Of a stretch of 64,000 nt of DNA, positions 8,450 through 16,926 are shown one piece after another. The DNA lies in assembly GCF_003111665.1 (NCBI RefSeq), contig NZ_CP022188.1:3348001-3412000 (forward strand), in the 5' to 3' direction. Every line of letters starts with the position of its first letter. Within the stretch, counting starts at the first letter, position 1. This stretch comes from Parazoarcus communis (GTDB lineage: Bacteria; Pseudomonadota; Gammaproteobacteria; Burkholderiales; Rhodocyclaceae). The notes below the pieces were generated by a model. The model made no database searches. It was given only the letters and a program-made list of their open reading frames with translations, and was not told where the DNA came from. Both the position numbers and the translations under genes were made by a program.

Positions 8450-9226
8450 ATGAGCAATCTTTCGGTTGAACGTGTGCTGCATGTTCATCACTGGAACGAC
8501 TCGCTGTTCAGCTTCCGTACCTCGCGCAATCCTGGCCTGCGGTTTCGCAATGGTCACTTCGTCATGATCGGGCTGCAGAACGAGGGCAAACCGTTGCTGC
8601 GTGCATACAGTATCGCCAGTGCAAATTACGATGAGCATCTGGAATTCTTCAGCATCAAGGTGCCGAACGGGCCGCTGACCTCGCGTCTCCAGCATCTGAA
8701 ACCGGGTGATGAACTCATCGTTGGCAGTAAGCCGGTTGGAACGCTTGTGATCGATGATCTGAATGATGGACGTAACCTGTACTTGCTTGCCACCGGTACG
8801 GGGCTTGCACCGTTCATGAGCATTATTCGTGACCCGGACACCTACGAGCGGTTCGAGCGCGTAGTGCTGGTGCACGGGGTGCGCCAGGTCAGCGAACTCG
8901 CGTACGTCGACTATATCGAGCGAGAGTTACCACGAGATGAGTTCCTTGGTGAGATTGTCCGCGAAAAACTCCTGTATTACCCAACCGTAACAAGGGAGCC
9001 CTTCCGCAATCAGGGTCGGCTTACTGATCTGCTTGAGTCGGGAAAGCTGTGCTCCGACCTCGGTCTGCCAGTGCTGGATGGTGCCCAAGATCGCGCAATG
9101 ATCTGCGGCAGTCCGGCAATGCTTGCTGATGCCTGTAGCTTGCTCGATGGCCGCGGCTTTCACATCAGTCCTCGCCAGGGCGAGCGTGGGGATTACGTGA
9201 TCGAACGGGCTTTCGCCGAGAAGTAA
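8450..9226 (+). CDS. fpr: Ferredoxin--NADP+ reductase
   Basis: 258 residues, the usual length of bacterial Fpr. The FAD site RAYSIAS (near residue 50) and the NADP site [14 protein letters not shown] (near residue 110) are clear, and the C-terminus ends [12 protein letters not shown] as in subclass I Fpr proteins. It moves electrons between NADPH and ferredoxin. Its place 18 bp behind the DUF971 gene makes it the likely link between the operon's two ferredoxins and the NADPH pool. Confidence 0.92.
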   Translation: MSNLSVERVLHVHHWNDSLFSFRTSRNPGLRFRNGHFVMIGLQNEGKPLLRAYSIASANYDEHLEFFSIKVPNGPLTSRLQHLKPGDELIVGSKPVGTLVIDDLNDGRNLYLLATGTGLAPFMSIIRDPDTYERFERVVLVHGVRQVSELAYVDYIERELPRDEFLGEIVREKLLYYPTVTREPFRNQGRLTDLLESGKLCSDLGLPVLDGAQDRAMICGSPAMLADACSLLDGRGFHISPRQGERGDYVIERAFAEK

Positions 9227-9227
9227 T

Positions 9228-9267
9228 CAGACACCTGGGGACCGCAAGGTCGGACCCCAGGTGTCTG
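9228..9267. repeat. 13-bp inverted repeat between fpr and etfB
   Basis: The stem CAGACACCTGGGG (9228-9240) pairs exactly with 9255-9267 around a 14-base loop. It starts right after the fpr stop and no U-run follows. It may slow or process the transcript between the redox operon and etfBA, or be a dispersed intergenic repeat. The function is not shown. Confidence 0.75.
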
Positions 9268-9332
9268 GCGCGCCCGCACCTCGTAAAGGCAAATGCGGGC
9301 CAAAGAATTTCAATTGCGTTGAGGAGAGAGAC

Positions 9333-10082
9333 TTGAAGATTCTGGTCCCGGTCAAACGCGTTGTTGATTACAACGTGAAGGTCCGCGTCAAGGCGGACGG
9401 TAGCGGTGTGGACATCGCCAACGTCAAGATGAGCATGAACCCGTTCGACGAGATCGCGGTTGAAGAGGCGGTGCGTCTGAAAGAAGCCGGCGTGGCCACC
9501 GAAGTGGTGGTGGTGTCGTGCGGCGTGACGGCATGTCAGGAAACAGTGCGCGCTGCGATGGCCATTGGTGCGGACCGCGGCATTCTGGTCGAGACCGATG
9601 TCGAGCTGCAGCCGCTGGCCGTGGCCAAGCTGCTCAAGGCCGTGTGCGACAAGGAAGGCCCGACGCTGGTGATCTGCGGCAAGCAGGCGATCGACGACGA
9701 TGCCAACCAGACCGGTCAGATGCTGGCGGCGCTCAATGGCTGGCCGCAGGCCACGTTTGCCTCCAAGCTGACGCTGGCTGACGGCAAGGCCAACGTGATG
9801 CGTGAAATCGACGGCGGTCTGGAGACCCTGGCGATCTCGCTGCCGGCGGTGGTGACCACCGACCTGCGCCTGAACGAGCCGCGCTACGCCACGCTGCCCA
9901 ACATCATGAAGGCCAAGAAGAAGCCGCTCGAGACGGTGAAGCCGGCCGACCTCGGCGTGGATGTGGCCCCGCGCCTCACCACGCTCAAGGTCTCCGAGCC
10001 GCCCAAGCGCAGCGCCGGTGTGCGCGTGGCCGACGTGGCCCAGCTGGTCGAGAAACTCAAGAACGAAGCGAAGGTGATCTGA
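9333..10082 (+). CDS. etfB: Electron transfer flavoprotein beta subunit
   Basis: 249 residues from a TTG at 9333, chosen because GAGGAGAGAG lies before it and the protein then begins [19 protein letters not shown], the family's usual start. The upstream in-frame GTG at 9261 would add an unconserved leader. The signature VVVSCG and the AMP-site region [16 protein letters not shown] are present. With EtfA it takes electrons from acyl-CoA and similar dehydrogenases and hands them to ETF:quinone oxidoreductase. Codon use is more GC-rich than in the operon upstream, typical of a highly expressed core gene. Confidence 0.95.
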   Translation: MKILVPVKRVVDYNVKVRVKADGSGVDIANVKMSMNPFDEIAVEEAVRLKEAGVATEVVVVSCGVTACQETVRAAMAIGADRGILVETDVELQPLAVAKLLKAVCDKEGPTLVICGKQAIDDDANQTGQMLAALNGWPQATFASKLTLADGKANVMREIDGGLETLAISLPAVVTTDLRLNEPRYATLPNIMKAKKKPLETVKPADLGVDVAPRLTTLKVSEPPKRSAGVRVADVAQLVEKLKNEAKVI

Positions 10083-10083
10083 C

Positions 10084-11016
10084 ATGTCCATTCTTGTAAT
10101 TGCCGAACACGACAATCAGGCCATCAAGGCAGCCACCCTCAACACCGTCACCGCCGCCGCAGCGCTTGGCAGCGACGTGCACGTGCTGGTCGCCGGCAGT
10201 GCCTGCGGTGCAGCGGCCGAAGCCGCAGCGAAGATCGCCGGTGTGGCCAAGGTGCTGGTGGCCGACGCCGCCCACCTTGAAGCACAGACCGCCGAGAACG
10301 TTGCCGAACTGGTGAAGGGTCTGGCCTCGGGCTACAGCCACATCCTGGTGCCGGCCAGCAGCGCGGGCAAGAACATGCTGCCGCGCGTGGCGGCACAGCT
10401 GGACGTGGCCCAGATCAGCGACATCGTCGCCATCGAAGATGCCGACACCTTCGTGCGCCCGATCTACGCCGGCAACGCGCTGGCCACGGTAAAGAGTGCG
10501 GACGCGATCAAGCTCATCACGGTGCGGACCACCGCGTTTGAAGCGGCGGGCGAGGGCGGTGCTGCTGCCGTCGAAGCCGTCACCGCGCCGGCCGACCTCG
10601 GTATGGCCACGCTGGTGAGCCGCGAGATCGTCAAGAGCGCCCGTCCTGAACTGGGCGCGGCCAAGATCATCGTCTCCGGTGGTCGCGGTGTGGGCAGTGG
10701 CGAGAACTACCACGCCATGCTCGAGCCGCTGGCCGACAAGCTCGGTGCCGCCCTCGGCGCCAGCCGTGCCGCGGTCGACGCCGGCTACGTGCCCAACGAC
10801 TACCAGGTCGGTCAGACCGGCAAGATCGTCGCCCCGCAGCTCTACATCGCGGTGGGTATCTCGGGTGCGATCCAGCACCTGGCCGGGATGAAGGACTCCA
10901 AGGTGATCGTGGCGATCAACAAGGATCCGGAAGCGCCGATCTTCCAGGTGGCCGACTATGGTCTGGTGGGCGATCTGTTTAATGTGGTGCCAGAACTGAC
11001 AATGACGTTGGGCTGA
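10084..11016 (+). CDS. etfA: Electron transfer flavoprotein alpha subunit
   Basis: 310 residues, starting 1 base after etfB. The C-terminal FAD domain is intact: [47 protein letters not shown] and [12 protein letters not shown]. It binds the FAD that carries electrons from dehydrogenases to the quinone pool. The acyl-CoA dehydrogenase encoded at 16927 is a plausible client. A rho-independent terminator follows. Confidence 0.96.
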   Translation: MSILVIAEHDNQAIKAATLNTVTAAAALGSDVHVLVAGSACGAAAEAAAKIAGVAKVLVADAAHLEAQTAENVAELVKGLASGYSHILVPASSAGKNMLPRVAAQLDVAQISDIVAIEDADTFVRPIYAGNALATVKSADAIKLITVRTTAFEAAGEGGAAAVEAVTAPADLGMATLVSREIVKSARPELGAAKIIVSGGRGVGSGENYHAMLEPLADKLGAALGASRAAVDAGYVPNDYQVGQTGKIVAPQLYIAVGISGAIQHLAGMKDSKVIVAINKDPEAPIFQVADYGLVGDLFNVVPELTMTLG

Positions 11017-11048
11017 GCCTCCTTCCTTTATTGCTCTCGTCCGCCCCA

Positions 11049-11097
11049 GTAGCCGCTGATCGGCTCCCCCCCGATCATCCGGCTACCCGCCTTTTTT
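11049..11097 (+). terminator. Rho-independent terminator after etfA
   Basis: A long inverted repeat (GTAGCCGCTGATCGG at 11049-11063, pairing with CCGATCATCCGGCTAC at 11071-11086 with one bulge) is followed within 5 bases by six T residues. It lies 33 bases past the etfA stop. Confidence 0.85.
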
Positions 11098-11110
11098 GAA
11101 TCGCCCCGGG

Positions 11111-11191
11111 TTGGATGGAGGCTCTAACTCTTGAGAAGATGGAGCCATGAACAAGTCAATCAAGTTTCCCCCTGAGGTACGTGAGCGTTAG
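11111..11191 (+). mobile_element. Remnant of the 5' end of an IS3-family element (OrfA start)
   Basis: A short frame at 11147-11191 reads MNKSIKFPPEVRER and then stops. This is the usual N-terminus of IS3-family OrfA proteins, and the leader GGATGGAGGCTCTAAC just upstream is also like the left end of such elements. Nothing recognisable as transposase follows. It is a scar of a deleted insertion sequence between etfA and the AraC regulator. Confidence 0.6.
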
Positions 11192-11286
11192 GCATCCTGG
11201 TGGCGAGAAGTCATGCGGAAGTGCATGGTGATCATTTACCATCTACGGGTTAGTCACCCCTGCTGCGATCCCTCGTACCCACTCCA

Positions 11287-12270
11287 ATGGCTGAGAAACT
11301 GAGCGATGTGGTCGACTTTGGCTACCTGCTGATTCCAAACTTTTCGATGCTTTCGTTATCGGGAGTTCTCGAGCCGCTAAGGTTCGCCAATCGCCTGGCG
11401 GGACGTGAGCTCTATCGATGGAAGCTTCTGAGTGCGGACGACGAGCCGGTAGAGGCGAGTAATGGAATTCCGTTTTCACCGACGGCGCGCCTGGATGAGT
11501 GCGGGGCGCTGGATACGCTTATCGTCGTTGCCGGAATCTCTGCAAGAGAGCATTGCCACCCACCCATCCTTCGCCGTTTGCGGGAACTTGCTGCGAGCGG
11601 ACTGAATATTGGTGCAACCTCGGTCGGAACCCTCTTCCTTGCAAAAGCGGGGCTACTTGATGGCTTCCGCTGCACGATTCATTGGGAGAATCTGGATGGG
11701 TTTCGTGAAGAGTTTCCGAGTCTCAATGTCACCAGCGAACTGTATGAAATCGACGGGAAACGTCTGACCTGCTCGGGAGGTTCTGCCGGGTTGGACATGA
11801 TGATGCATCTTATTGGGCAGCGACACGGCCAGACGCTTGCTTCTGCAGTGGCTGAGCAGTGCATCCACCCGGAAATCCGAAAATCCACTGCAGCGCAACG
11901 AATGTCCTTGCGTATGCGGCTCGACGTCATCAGTCCCTGCCTGATCAATGCCGTCGAGTGCATGGAGCGGCACCTTGAGGATACGTTGGGTTGTCAGCAG
12001 GTCGCCGAGCAGGTCGGGCTGTCATTGCGCCATTTGAATCGTCTTTTTCAGGACAACTTCAACATGCCGCCGGCCCGCTTCTATATGGAGTTGCGCTTAA
12101 AGCGGGCGCGCGCGTTGCTTCAGCAGACATCGATGCCTGTCGCGGAAATTGGTATCGCCTGCGGTTTTGCTTCGGCTTCCCACTTCATCCGGAGCTATCG
12201 AAATCACTTTGGACATACCCCGACGGTTGAGCGGGAAAGCCAGCAACGGCGAGAGTCTAGCCGCAGTTGA
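11287..12270 (+). CDS. GlxA-type AraC family regulator (DJ-1/PfpI domain plus HTH)
   Basis: 327 residues. Residues about 8-190 form a class I glutamine-amidotransferase-like (DJ-1/PfpI) domain, with the GATSVGTLFLAKAGLLDG region where the nucleophile elbow lies; the residue there is Ser/Val rather than Cys. Residues about 215-320 are an AraC HTH pair (CQQVAEQVGLSLRHLNRLF and VAEIGIACGFASASHFIRSYR). This group includes GbdR and CdhR, activators of betaine and carnitine catabolism. The next genes encode a betaine-type ABC transporter, so control of that cluster is likely. No clear ribosome site precedes the ATG. Confidence 0.9.
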   Translation: MAEKLSDVVDFGYLLIPNFSMLSLSGVLEPLRFANRLAGRELYRWKLLSADDEPVEASNGIPFSPTARLDECGALDTLIVVAGISAREHCHPPILRRLRELAASGLNIGATSVGTLFLAKAGLLDGFRCTIHWENLDGFREEFPSLNVTSELYEIDGKRLTCSGGSAGLDMMMHLIGQRHGQTLASAVAEQCIHPEIRKSTAAQRMSLRMRLDVISPCLINAVECMERHLEDTLGCQQVAEQVGLSLRHLNRLFQDNFNMPPARFYMELRLKRARALLQQTSMPVAEIGIACGFASASHFIRSYRNHFGHTPTVERESQQRRESSRS

Positions 12271-12481
12271 TCCTCTCCTTGGCGCGCCTCGGTCGCGACC
12301 ATTCCTTTCGATTCCGAGCAAGTTAATTTCACAGATGGCCTGATTAGGCTACTGGGTGGCGATTCCAGGCTATTGTGAGCTGGCGTCTGTACCTACTATG
12401 CACTTGCCGACCAGACGATAGATCTGGCGCACAACAGGCAGAGTTGCCTGGCAGGAAACAACAAAACGAGGAGACACCGTC

Positions 12482-13135
12482 TTGGAAACATGGACATTCA
12501 TGGTCGAGAACTTCGACCTGATCGTGATGCGGACGCTTGAGCACATTTCGCTGGTGGGCGTAGCGATTGGCCTTGCGATCATCACCGGCGTGCCGATCGG
12601 CATCGCCATTACGCAGAACGATAAAGCCGCCAATATCGTGCTGTATATCGCAGCGATCATGATGACGGTCCCGTCGATTGCGCTTTTCGGAATCATGATC
12701 CCGATCCTTTCCAAGGTCGGTCACGGTATCGGTTATGTGCCCGCCGTGATCGCCGTGCTGCTGTATTCGCAGCTCCCCATCATCCGCAATACCTATACCG
12801 CGATACACAACGTAGACCCAGCTCTTCGAGAGGCCGCTCGCGGCATGGGTATGTCTTCGCTGCAGCGTCTGCGCATGGTGGAGATCCCGTTGGCAATCCC
12901 CGTCATTATGGGAGGCGTCCGCAGCGCGGTGGTGATGTCGATCGGCATCATGGCCATTGCCGCTTACATCGGTGCCGGTGGTCTCGGTACCTTCATCAGT
13001 CGCGGAATTTCCCAAACCGATGCTCGCCAGCTCATTACTGGCGCAGTCGCAGTCAGCCTGCTTGCCATCGTGGCTGATTTCTTTCTTGTCTGGCTACAGA
13101 GCCGGCTCACCCCTGCCGGGCTGAAGCGCGCCTGA
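12482..13135 (+). CDS. Betaine/choline-type ABC transporter permease (OpuBB/OsmW-like)
   Basis: 217 residues from a TTG at 12482, with ACGAGGAGA about 8 bases upstream. It has about five or six membrane helices and the EAA-like segment REAARGMGMSSLQRLRMVEIPLAIPVIMGGVRSA, characteristic of the OpuC/ProW small-permease family. It pairs with the second permease at 14298 and the ATPase at 13165. The family imports glycine betaine, choline, carnitine and related quaternary amines or sulfonium compounds. Confidence 0.9.
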   Translation: METWTFMVENFDLIVMRTLEHISLVGVAIGLAIITGVPIGIAITQNDKAANIVLYIAAIMMTVPSIALFGIMIPILSKVGHGIGYVPAVIAVLLYSQLPIIRNTYTAIHNVDPALREAARGMGMSSLQRLRMVEIPLAIPVIMGGVRSAVVMSIGIMAIAAYIGAGGLGTFISRGISQTDARQLITGAVAVSLLAIVADFFLVWLQSRLTPAGLKRA

Positions 13136-13164
13136 CCCCCACCATAAACAGGAGATCCGACGCC

Positions 13165-14295
13165 ATGATCCGGCTTGACAACCTGACAAAGATATTTGAA
13201 ACGAAAGAAGGTACGACCGTTGCCGCAGACCACATCAACATGGAGGTCAAGGAGGGCGAAATCTGCATCCTGCTCGGTCCCTCCGGATGCGGCAAGACCA
13301 CATCGTTGAAGATGGTCAACCGGATTGTTCCGCCTACCTCGGGGCGTGTCTTTCTCGGCGGAAAGGATACAACCGACTACGACACCATCACCTTGCGCAG
13401 GCAGATCGGTTACGTCATTCAGCAGATCGGTCTGTTTCCGAACATGACGATCGAGGAAAACATCGGTGTCGTGCCCAGAATGCTTGGCTGGGATCGTCAG
13501 CGCACCGCGAAACGGGCGCAGGAGCTGCTGGAAATGGTCGCGCTCGACCCGGCCATTTTTCTCAAGCGTTTCCCTAAAGAACTCTCCGGCGGGCAACAGC
13601 AGCGTGTCGGCGTTGCCCGCGCGTTGGCGGCGGATCCCCCTGTACTGCTGATGGACGAACCCTTTGGCGCCATCGACCCGATCAACCGCGAGATCATTCA
13701 GGACGAGTTCCTGAAGATGCAGCAGAAACTCGGAAAAACCATTCTCTTCGTCAGTCACGACATTGATGAAGCGGTGAAAATGGGCGACAAGATTGCAATC
13801 TTCCGCGCCGGAAAACTTGAACAGTTTGACACGCCTGACAATGTGCTTGCTCATCCAGCAAGCAGCTTCATTGCCGATTTTGTCGGAGGCGACAGAACAC
13901 TCAAGCGCTTGCGTTTGCTGAAGGTGGGGGAGGTGATGGATGCCCAGGCGCCGCGAGTCAAGGCGGAGGACAGCCTTGCCAGTGCGCTAAAGCTGATGAA
14001 TGACGCCGACTACGAGAACCTGATCGTCGTCGGGCCTCATGGGCGTGCGCAGGGCGTCGTCTACCGCAGCGTCGCGGAGAGTCGGCAGGGGCTTTGCAAC
14101 GATCACCACTCAGGATTGAAAGCCACTGTGCGCGAGAGTGATGACCTGCGTACTGCCGTGTCCCAGATGTTTGCGCATGATCTGACCTGGCTTCCGGTGG
14201 TCGACGACGAGGGTTTCTACAAGGGCTACATCACGCAGCGCGGCATCACACACACGCTCGGCCGCACTTATCGCGATGCCGAGCAGGGGGTGTAG
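13165..14295 (+). CDS. Betaine/choline-type ABC transporter ATPase with CBS domains (OpuCA/ProV-like)
   Basis: 376 residues. Walker A is GPSGCGKTT, the signature LSGGQQQRVGVARAL, Walker B VLLMDEPFGAIDP, and the H-loop FVSHDIDEA. After about residue 250 come two CBS motifs (GEVMDAQAPRVKAEDSLASAL and LRTAVSQMFAHDLTWLPVV), which in OpuA/OpuC sense ionic strength or nucleotides. It drives the importer with the two permeases on either side. Confidence 0.93.
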   Translation: MIRLDNLTKIFETKEGTTVAADHINMEVKEGEICILLGPSGCGKTTSLKMVNRIVPPTSGRVFLGGKDTTDYDTITLRRQIGYVIQQIGLFPNMTIEENIGVVPRMLGWDRQRTAKRAQELLEMVALDPAIFLKRFPKELSGGQQQRVGVARALAADPPVLLMDEPFGAIDPINREIIQDEFLKMQQKLGKTILFVSHDIDEAVKMGDKIAIFRAGKLEQFDTPDNVLAHPASSFIADFVGGDRTLKRLRLLKVGEVMDAQAPRVKAEDSLASALKLMNDADYENLIVVGPHGRAQGVVYRSVAESRQGLCNDHHSGLKATVRESDDLRTAVSQMFAHDLTWLPVVDDEGFYKGYITQRGITHTLGRTYRDAEQGV

Positions 14296-14297
14296 CA

Positions 14298-15041
14298 ATG
14301 GCGCGTGCATCCTTGAAGTTCTCAAGCTTGCGGATGGGTGGGCGGTACCTGACTGCCGTCCTGCTGTTGCTAGCCGGGGTGTGGTTGCAGCGGTCCGGAC
14401 TCATTGATGATCTGACGACCTATTGGGGTGACATCGTCTACCTCACGGGTCAGCACATCGAACTCACTCTGATCTCTGGCGGGCTCGCCATTCTTGCGGG
14501 CATTCCGATTGGTGTTCTCTTTAGTCGTCCTGCGCTGCGGCGCTGGGCGGATGGCCTGATGCAGACGCTGAACATCGGAACAACGATCCCGACGCTCGCC
14601 GTACTCGCCCTTTCAATGAGCTTTCTGGGCATCGGGTCGACGCCCGCGATATTCGCGCTGTGGGTCGCGTCCCTGCTCTATATCGTGCGGAACACGTATT
14701 CGGGTTTGACGGCGGTGCCAGACCACCTGATCGAAGCTGCAAACGGAATGGGGATGAGGCCTGCACAGATCCTGCTACGGGTTGAGCTGCCCAATGCCCT
14801 GTTCGTGATGTTCGCAGGCGTTCGTACAGCACTTGCCATCAACGTCGGCACGGTTCCGCTGGCCTTCCTTATTGGGGGAGGCGGACTTGGTGAGCTGATC
14901 TTCACAGGCATCGACCTCAACGACAACGGGATGATGCTCGCCGGTGCCATTCCGACCGCTGCGCTTGCGGTCGCTGTTGATGCCTTGGTCGGCTACGCGG
15001 CATTTCTCTTTATCCCCCGCGGCGTCAATCCGTTGCGATGA
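14298..15041 (+). CDS. Betaine/choline-type ABC transporter permease, second subunit
   Basis: 247 residues, starting 2 bases after the ATPase stop. There are about six helices; the EAA segment is IEAANGMGMRPAQILLRVELPNALFVMFAG. It is the partner of the permease at 12482, giving the permease-ATPase-permease-binding protein order common in OpuC/Yeh-type systems. Confidence 0.9.
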   Translation: MARASLKFSSLRMGGRYLTAVLLLLAGVWLQRSGLIDDLTTYWGDIVYLTGQHIELTLISGGLAILAGIPIGVLFSRPALRRWADGLMQTLNIGTTIPTLAVLALSMSFLGIGSTPAIFALWVASLLYIVRNTYSGLTAVPDHLIEAANGMGMRPAQILLRVELPNALFVMFAGVRTALAINVGTVPLAFLIGGGGLGELIFTGIDLNDNGMMLAGAIPTAALAVAVDALVGYAAFLFIPRGVNPLR

Positions 15042-15086
15042 CGTCGTCTAGCTGTATCTGATTAATTACCCGAGGAGACAAATCAA

Positions 15087-15977
15087 ATGAATATTCAAAA
15101 AATGATCCGTGGTGTGGTCCTGAGCGCTTTCGCACTCACCGCTGGAAGCACTTTTGCCGCCGATACGGTCGTGGTCGGCGGGAAGAACTTCACTGAGCAG
15201 CAGCTCATGGCCGAGATGACCTCGCAGTTGTTGAAGGCGAAGGGTTTCGAGGTCGATACCCGCGCAGGTATGGGCAGTGCTGTCCTGCGCCAGGCGCAGG
15301 AGTCGGGGCAGATCGACGTGTACTGGGAGTACACAGGCACCTCGCTCATCACCTACAACAAGGTCACCGAGCGTCTTTCAGCGGAAGACACCTACGCCAA
15401 GGTCAAGGAACTCGATGCCAAGAAGGGCCTGACCTGGCTCGACGCTTCGAAAGCAAACAACACCTACGGTCTGGCGATGCGCCGCGCGGACGCAAAGAAG
15501 CGCGGTATCAACACAATCAGCGAACTGGCAGCAGCGATCAACGGAGGCAAATCGCTAACCCTTGCGTGCAACGCCGAGTTTGCCGCCCGCGCGGATGGTC
15601 TGAAGCCCCTGCAGAAAGCCTATGGTTTCGAGTTTGATCGCGCAAGTGTGAAGCGCATGGATACCGGGTTGACCTATCAGGCACTGCGCGACGATCAGGT
15701 CGAGGTGGCTTTGGTGTTTGTCACGGATGGTCGCATTCCGGCGTTCGACTTTGTCGTGCTCAAAGACGACAAGGGTTACTTCCCCGCGTACGCACTGACC
15801 CCCGTTGTTCGGACCGCAATCCTTGAGAAGCATCCCAAGCTGGGTGAGTTGCTGAACGCACTGTCTTCGAAGCTCGACGACGCTGTCATGGGGCGCCTTA
15901 ACGCTTCGGTAGATGTCGAGCGCAAGGCGATCCGCGACGTAGCCGAGGGTTTCCTCAAGGAAGCAGGCCTTATCTGA
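15087..15977 (+). CDS. Betaine/choline-type ABC substrate-binding protein (OpuCC/OsmF-like)
   Basis: 296 residues. A signal peptide of about 24 residues ends SAFA-type at TFAADTVV. The mature start VVVGGKNFTEQQLMAEM and the VYWEYTGTSLITYNKV segment are signatures of the QAT-family binding proteins (OpuBC/OpuCC/OsmF), in which aromatic residues cage a quaternary ammonium group. An AGGAGA box precedes the ATG. The true ligand could be a betaine, carnitine-like compound or sulfonium analogue. Confidence 0.92.
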   Translation: MNIQKMIRGVVLSAFALTAGSTFAADTVVVGGKNFTEQQLMAEMTSQLLKAKGFEVDTRAGMGSAVLRQAQESGQIDVYWEYTGTSLITYNKVTERLSAEDTYAKVKELDAKKGLTWLDASKANNTYGLAMRRADAKKRGINTISELAAAINGGKSLTLACNAEFAARADGLKPLQKAYGFEFDRASVKRMDTGLTYQALRDDQVEVALVFVTDGRIPAFDFVVLKDDKGYFPAYALTPVVRTAILEKHPKLGELLNALSSKLDDAVMGRLNASVDVERKAIRDVAEGFLKEAGLI

Positions 15978-15997
15978 GCCACTCAGCTCCTGTATTA

Positions 15998-16019
15998 ATC
16001 AAGCCCCACGGGGCTTGAT
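15998..16019. terminator. 10-bp hairpin after the binding-protein gene
   Basis: ATCAAGCCCC (15998-16007) and GGGGCTTGAT (16010-16019) form a perfect stem with a 2-base loop, starting 20 bases past the stop. No T-run follows on either side. It is probably a partial terminator or a 3'-stabilising stem between the transport genes and the catabolic genes. Confidence 0.6.
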
Positions 16020-16039
16020 CCAACTGGAATAGCAATAGC

Positions 16040-16915
16040 ATGGCGATCGAATCCCGCATCAAGCTGGCCGTCGCGCAGACTGACTGCGTCCTCGGCGATC
16101 TGAACCACAACCTGGAGCAGCACCTTGCGTTGATCGAGCAGGCGCGAGACGAGGGCAATGGACTGTTGCTCTTTCCTGAGCTTTCCTTGACCGGGTATAG
16201 CCTCGGCGCTCGGGTCACCGAGGTCGCGCTGCACCGCAACGATCTGCTCGTGCGCAAACTGGCCGATGCAGCGCAAGGTATTGACGTGGTGTTTGGATTT
16301 GTCGAGGAGGGCGCTGCAGCCCAACTCTACAACGCGATGGCTGTGGTTCGCGACGGCGAGGTGGTGTTCGTCCATCGCAAGCTGAACCTGCCGACCTACG
16401 GCAACCTGGAAGAGGGCAAGCTGTTTGCGGGTGGACGGTATGTGGACACCTTCCCCGTTTCCGGTCCGTGGCAGGCCGGCTTGCTGACCTGTGCCGATCT
16501 GTGGAATCCGGCGCTGGTTCATCTGGCGATGCTCCACGGGGCAACGCTCTTGCTGGCCCCGGTCAATTCGGCACTGGGGGCGGTAGGCGGCGAGTTCTCC
16601 AACCCCGACGGTTGGGATCTGGCATTGCGGTTCTACGCAATGATGTATGGCCAACCCGTCTTGATGGCCAACCGGTGCGGCAACGAAGGCAATGCCGTGT
16701 TCTGGGGCGGCTCGCGCATCCTCGACCCATATGGCAGGACGCTCGCGATTGCGCCCGAAGGACACGTCGGCCTGATCAGTGCTGAACTCGACTACGCAGA
16801 TGTTCGCCAGGCACGTTTCCAACTCCCTACCGTGCGGGACAGCAACCTCGATCTCGTGCAGCGCGAGATCAGCCGTCTCGCGCAACAGATCGGTTTGCCG
16901 CCGGTACAACGATGA
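16040..16915 (+). CDS. Nitrilase-superfamily carbon-nitrogen hydrolase
   Basis: 291 residues. The Glu-Lys-Cys triad is visible: Glu47 in FPELSLTGYS, Lys114 in HRKLNLPTYG and Cys151 in LLTCADLWNP. Length and motifs match the amidase branch of the superfamily (omega-amidase, carbamoylputrescine amidase and relatives) rather than true nitrilases. It is cytoplasmic and would free ammonia from an amide, carbamoyl or nitrile group. It lies between the betaine-type transporter and CoA-ester genes and ends in an ATGA overlap with the next frame, so it probably acts on the imported compound or a product. Confidence 0.88.
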   Translation: MAIESRIKLAVAQTDCVLGDLNHNLEQHLALIEQARDEGNGLLLFPELSLTGYSLGARVTEVALHRNDLLVRKLADAAQGIDVVFGFVEEGAAAQLYNAMAVVRDGEVVFVHRKLNLPTYGNLEEGKLFAGGRYVDTFPVSGPWQAGLLTCADLWNPALVHLAMLHGATLLLAPVNSALGAVGGEFSNPDGWDLALRFYAMMYGQPVLMANRCGNEGNAVFWGGSRILDPYGRTLAIAPEGHVGLISAELDYADVRQARFQLPTVRDSNLDLVQREISRLAQQIGLPPVQR

Positions 16916-16926
16916 AGGATCAACTG

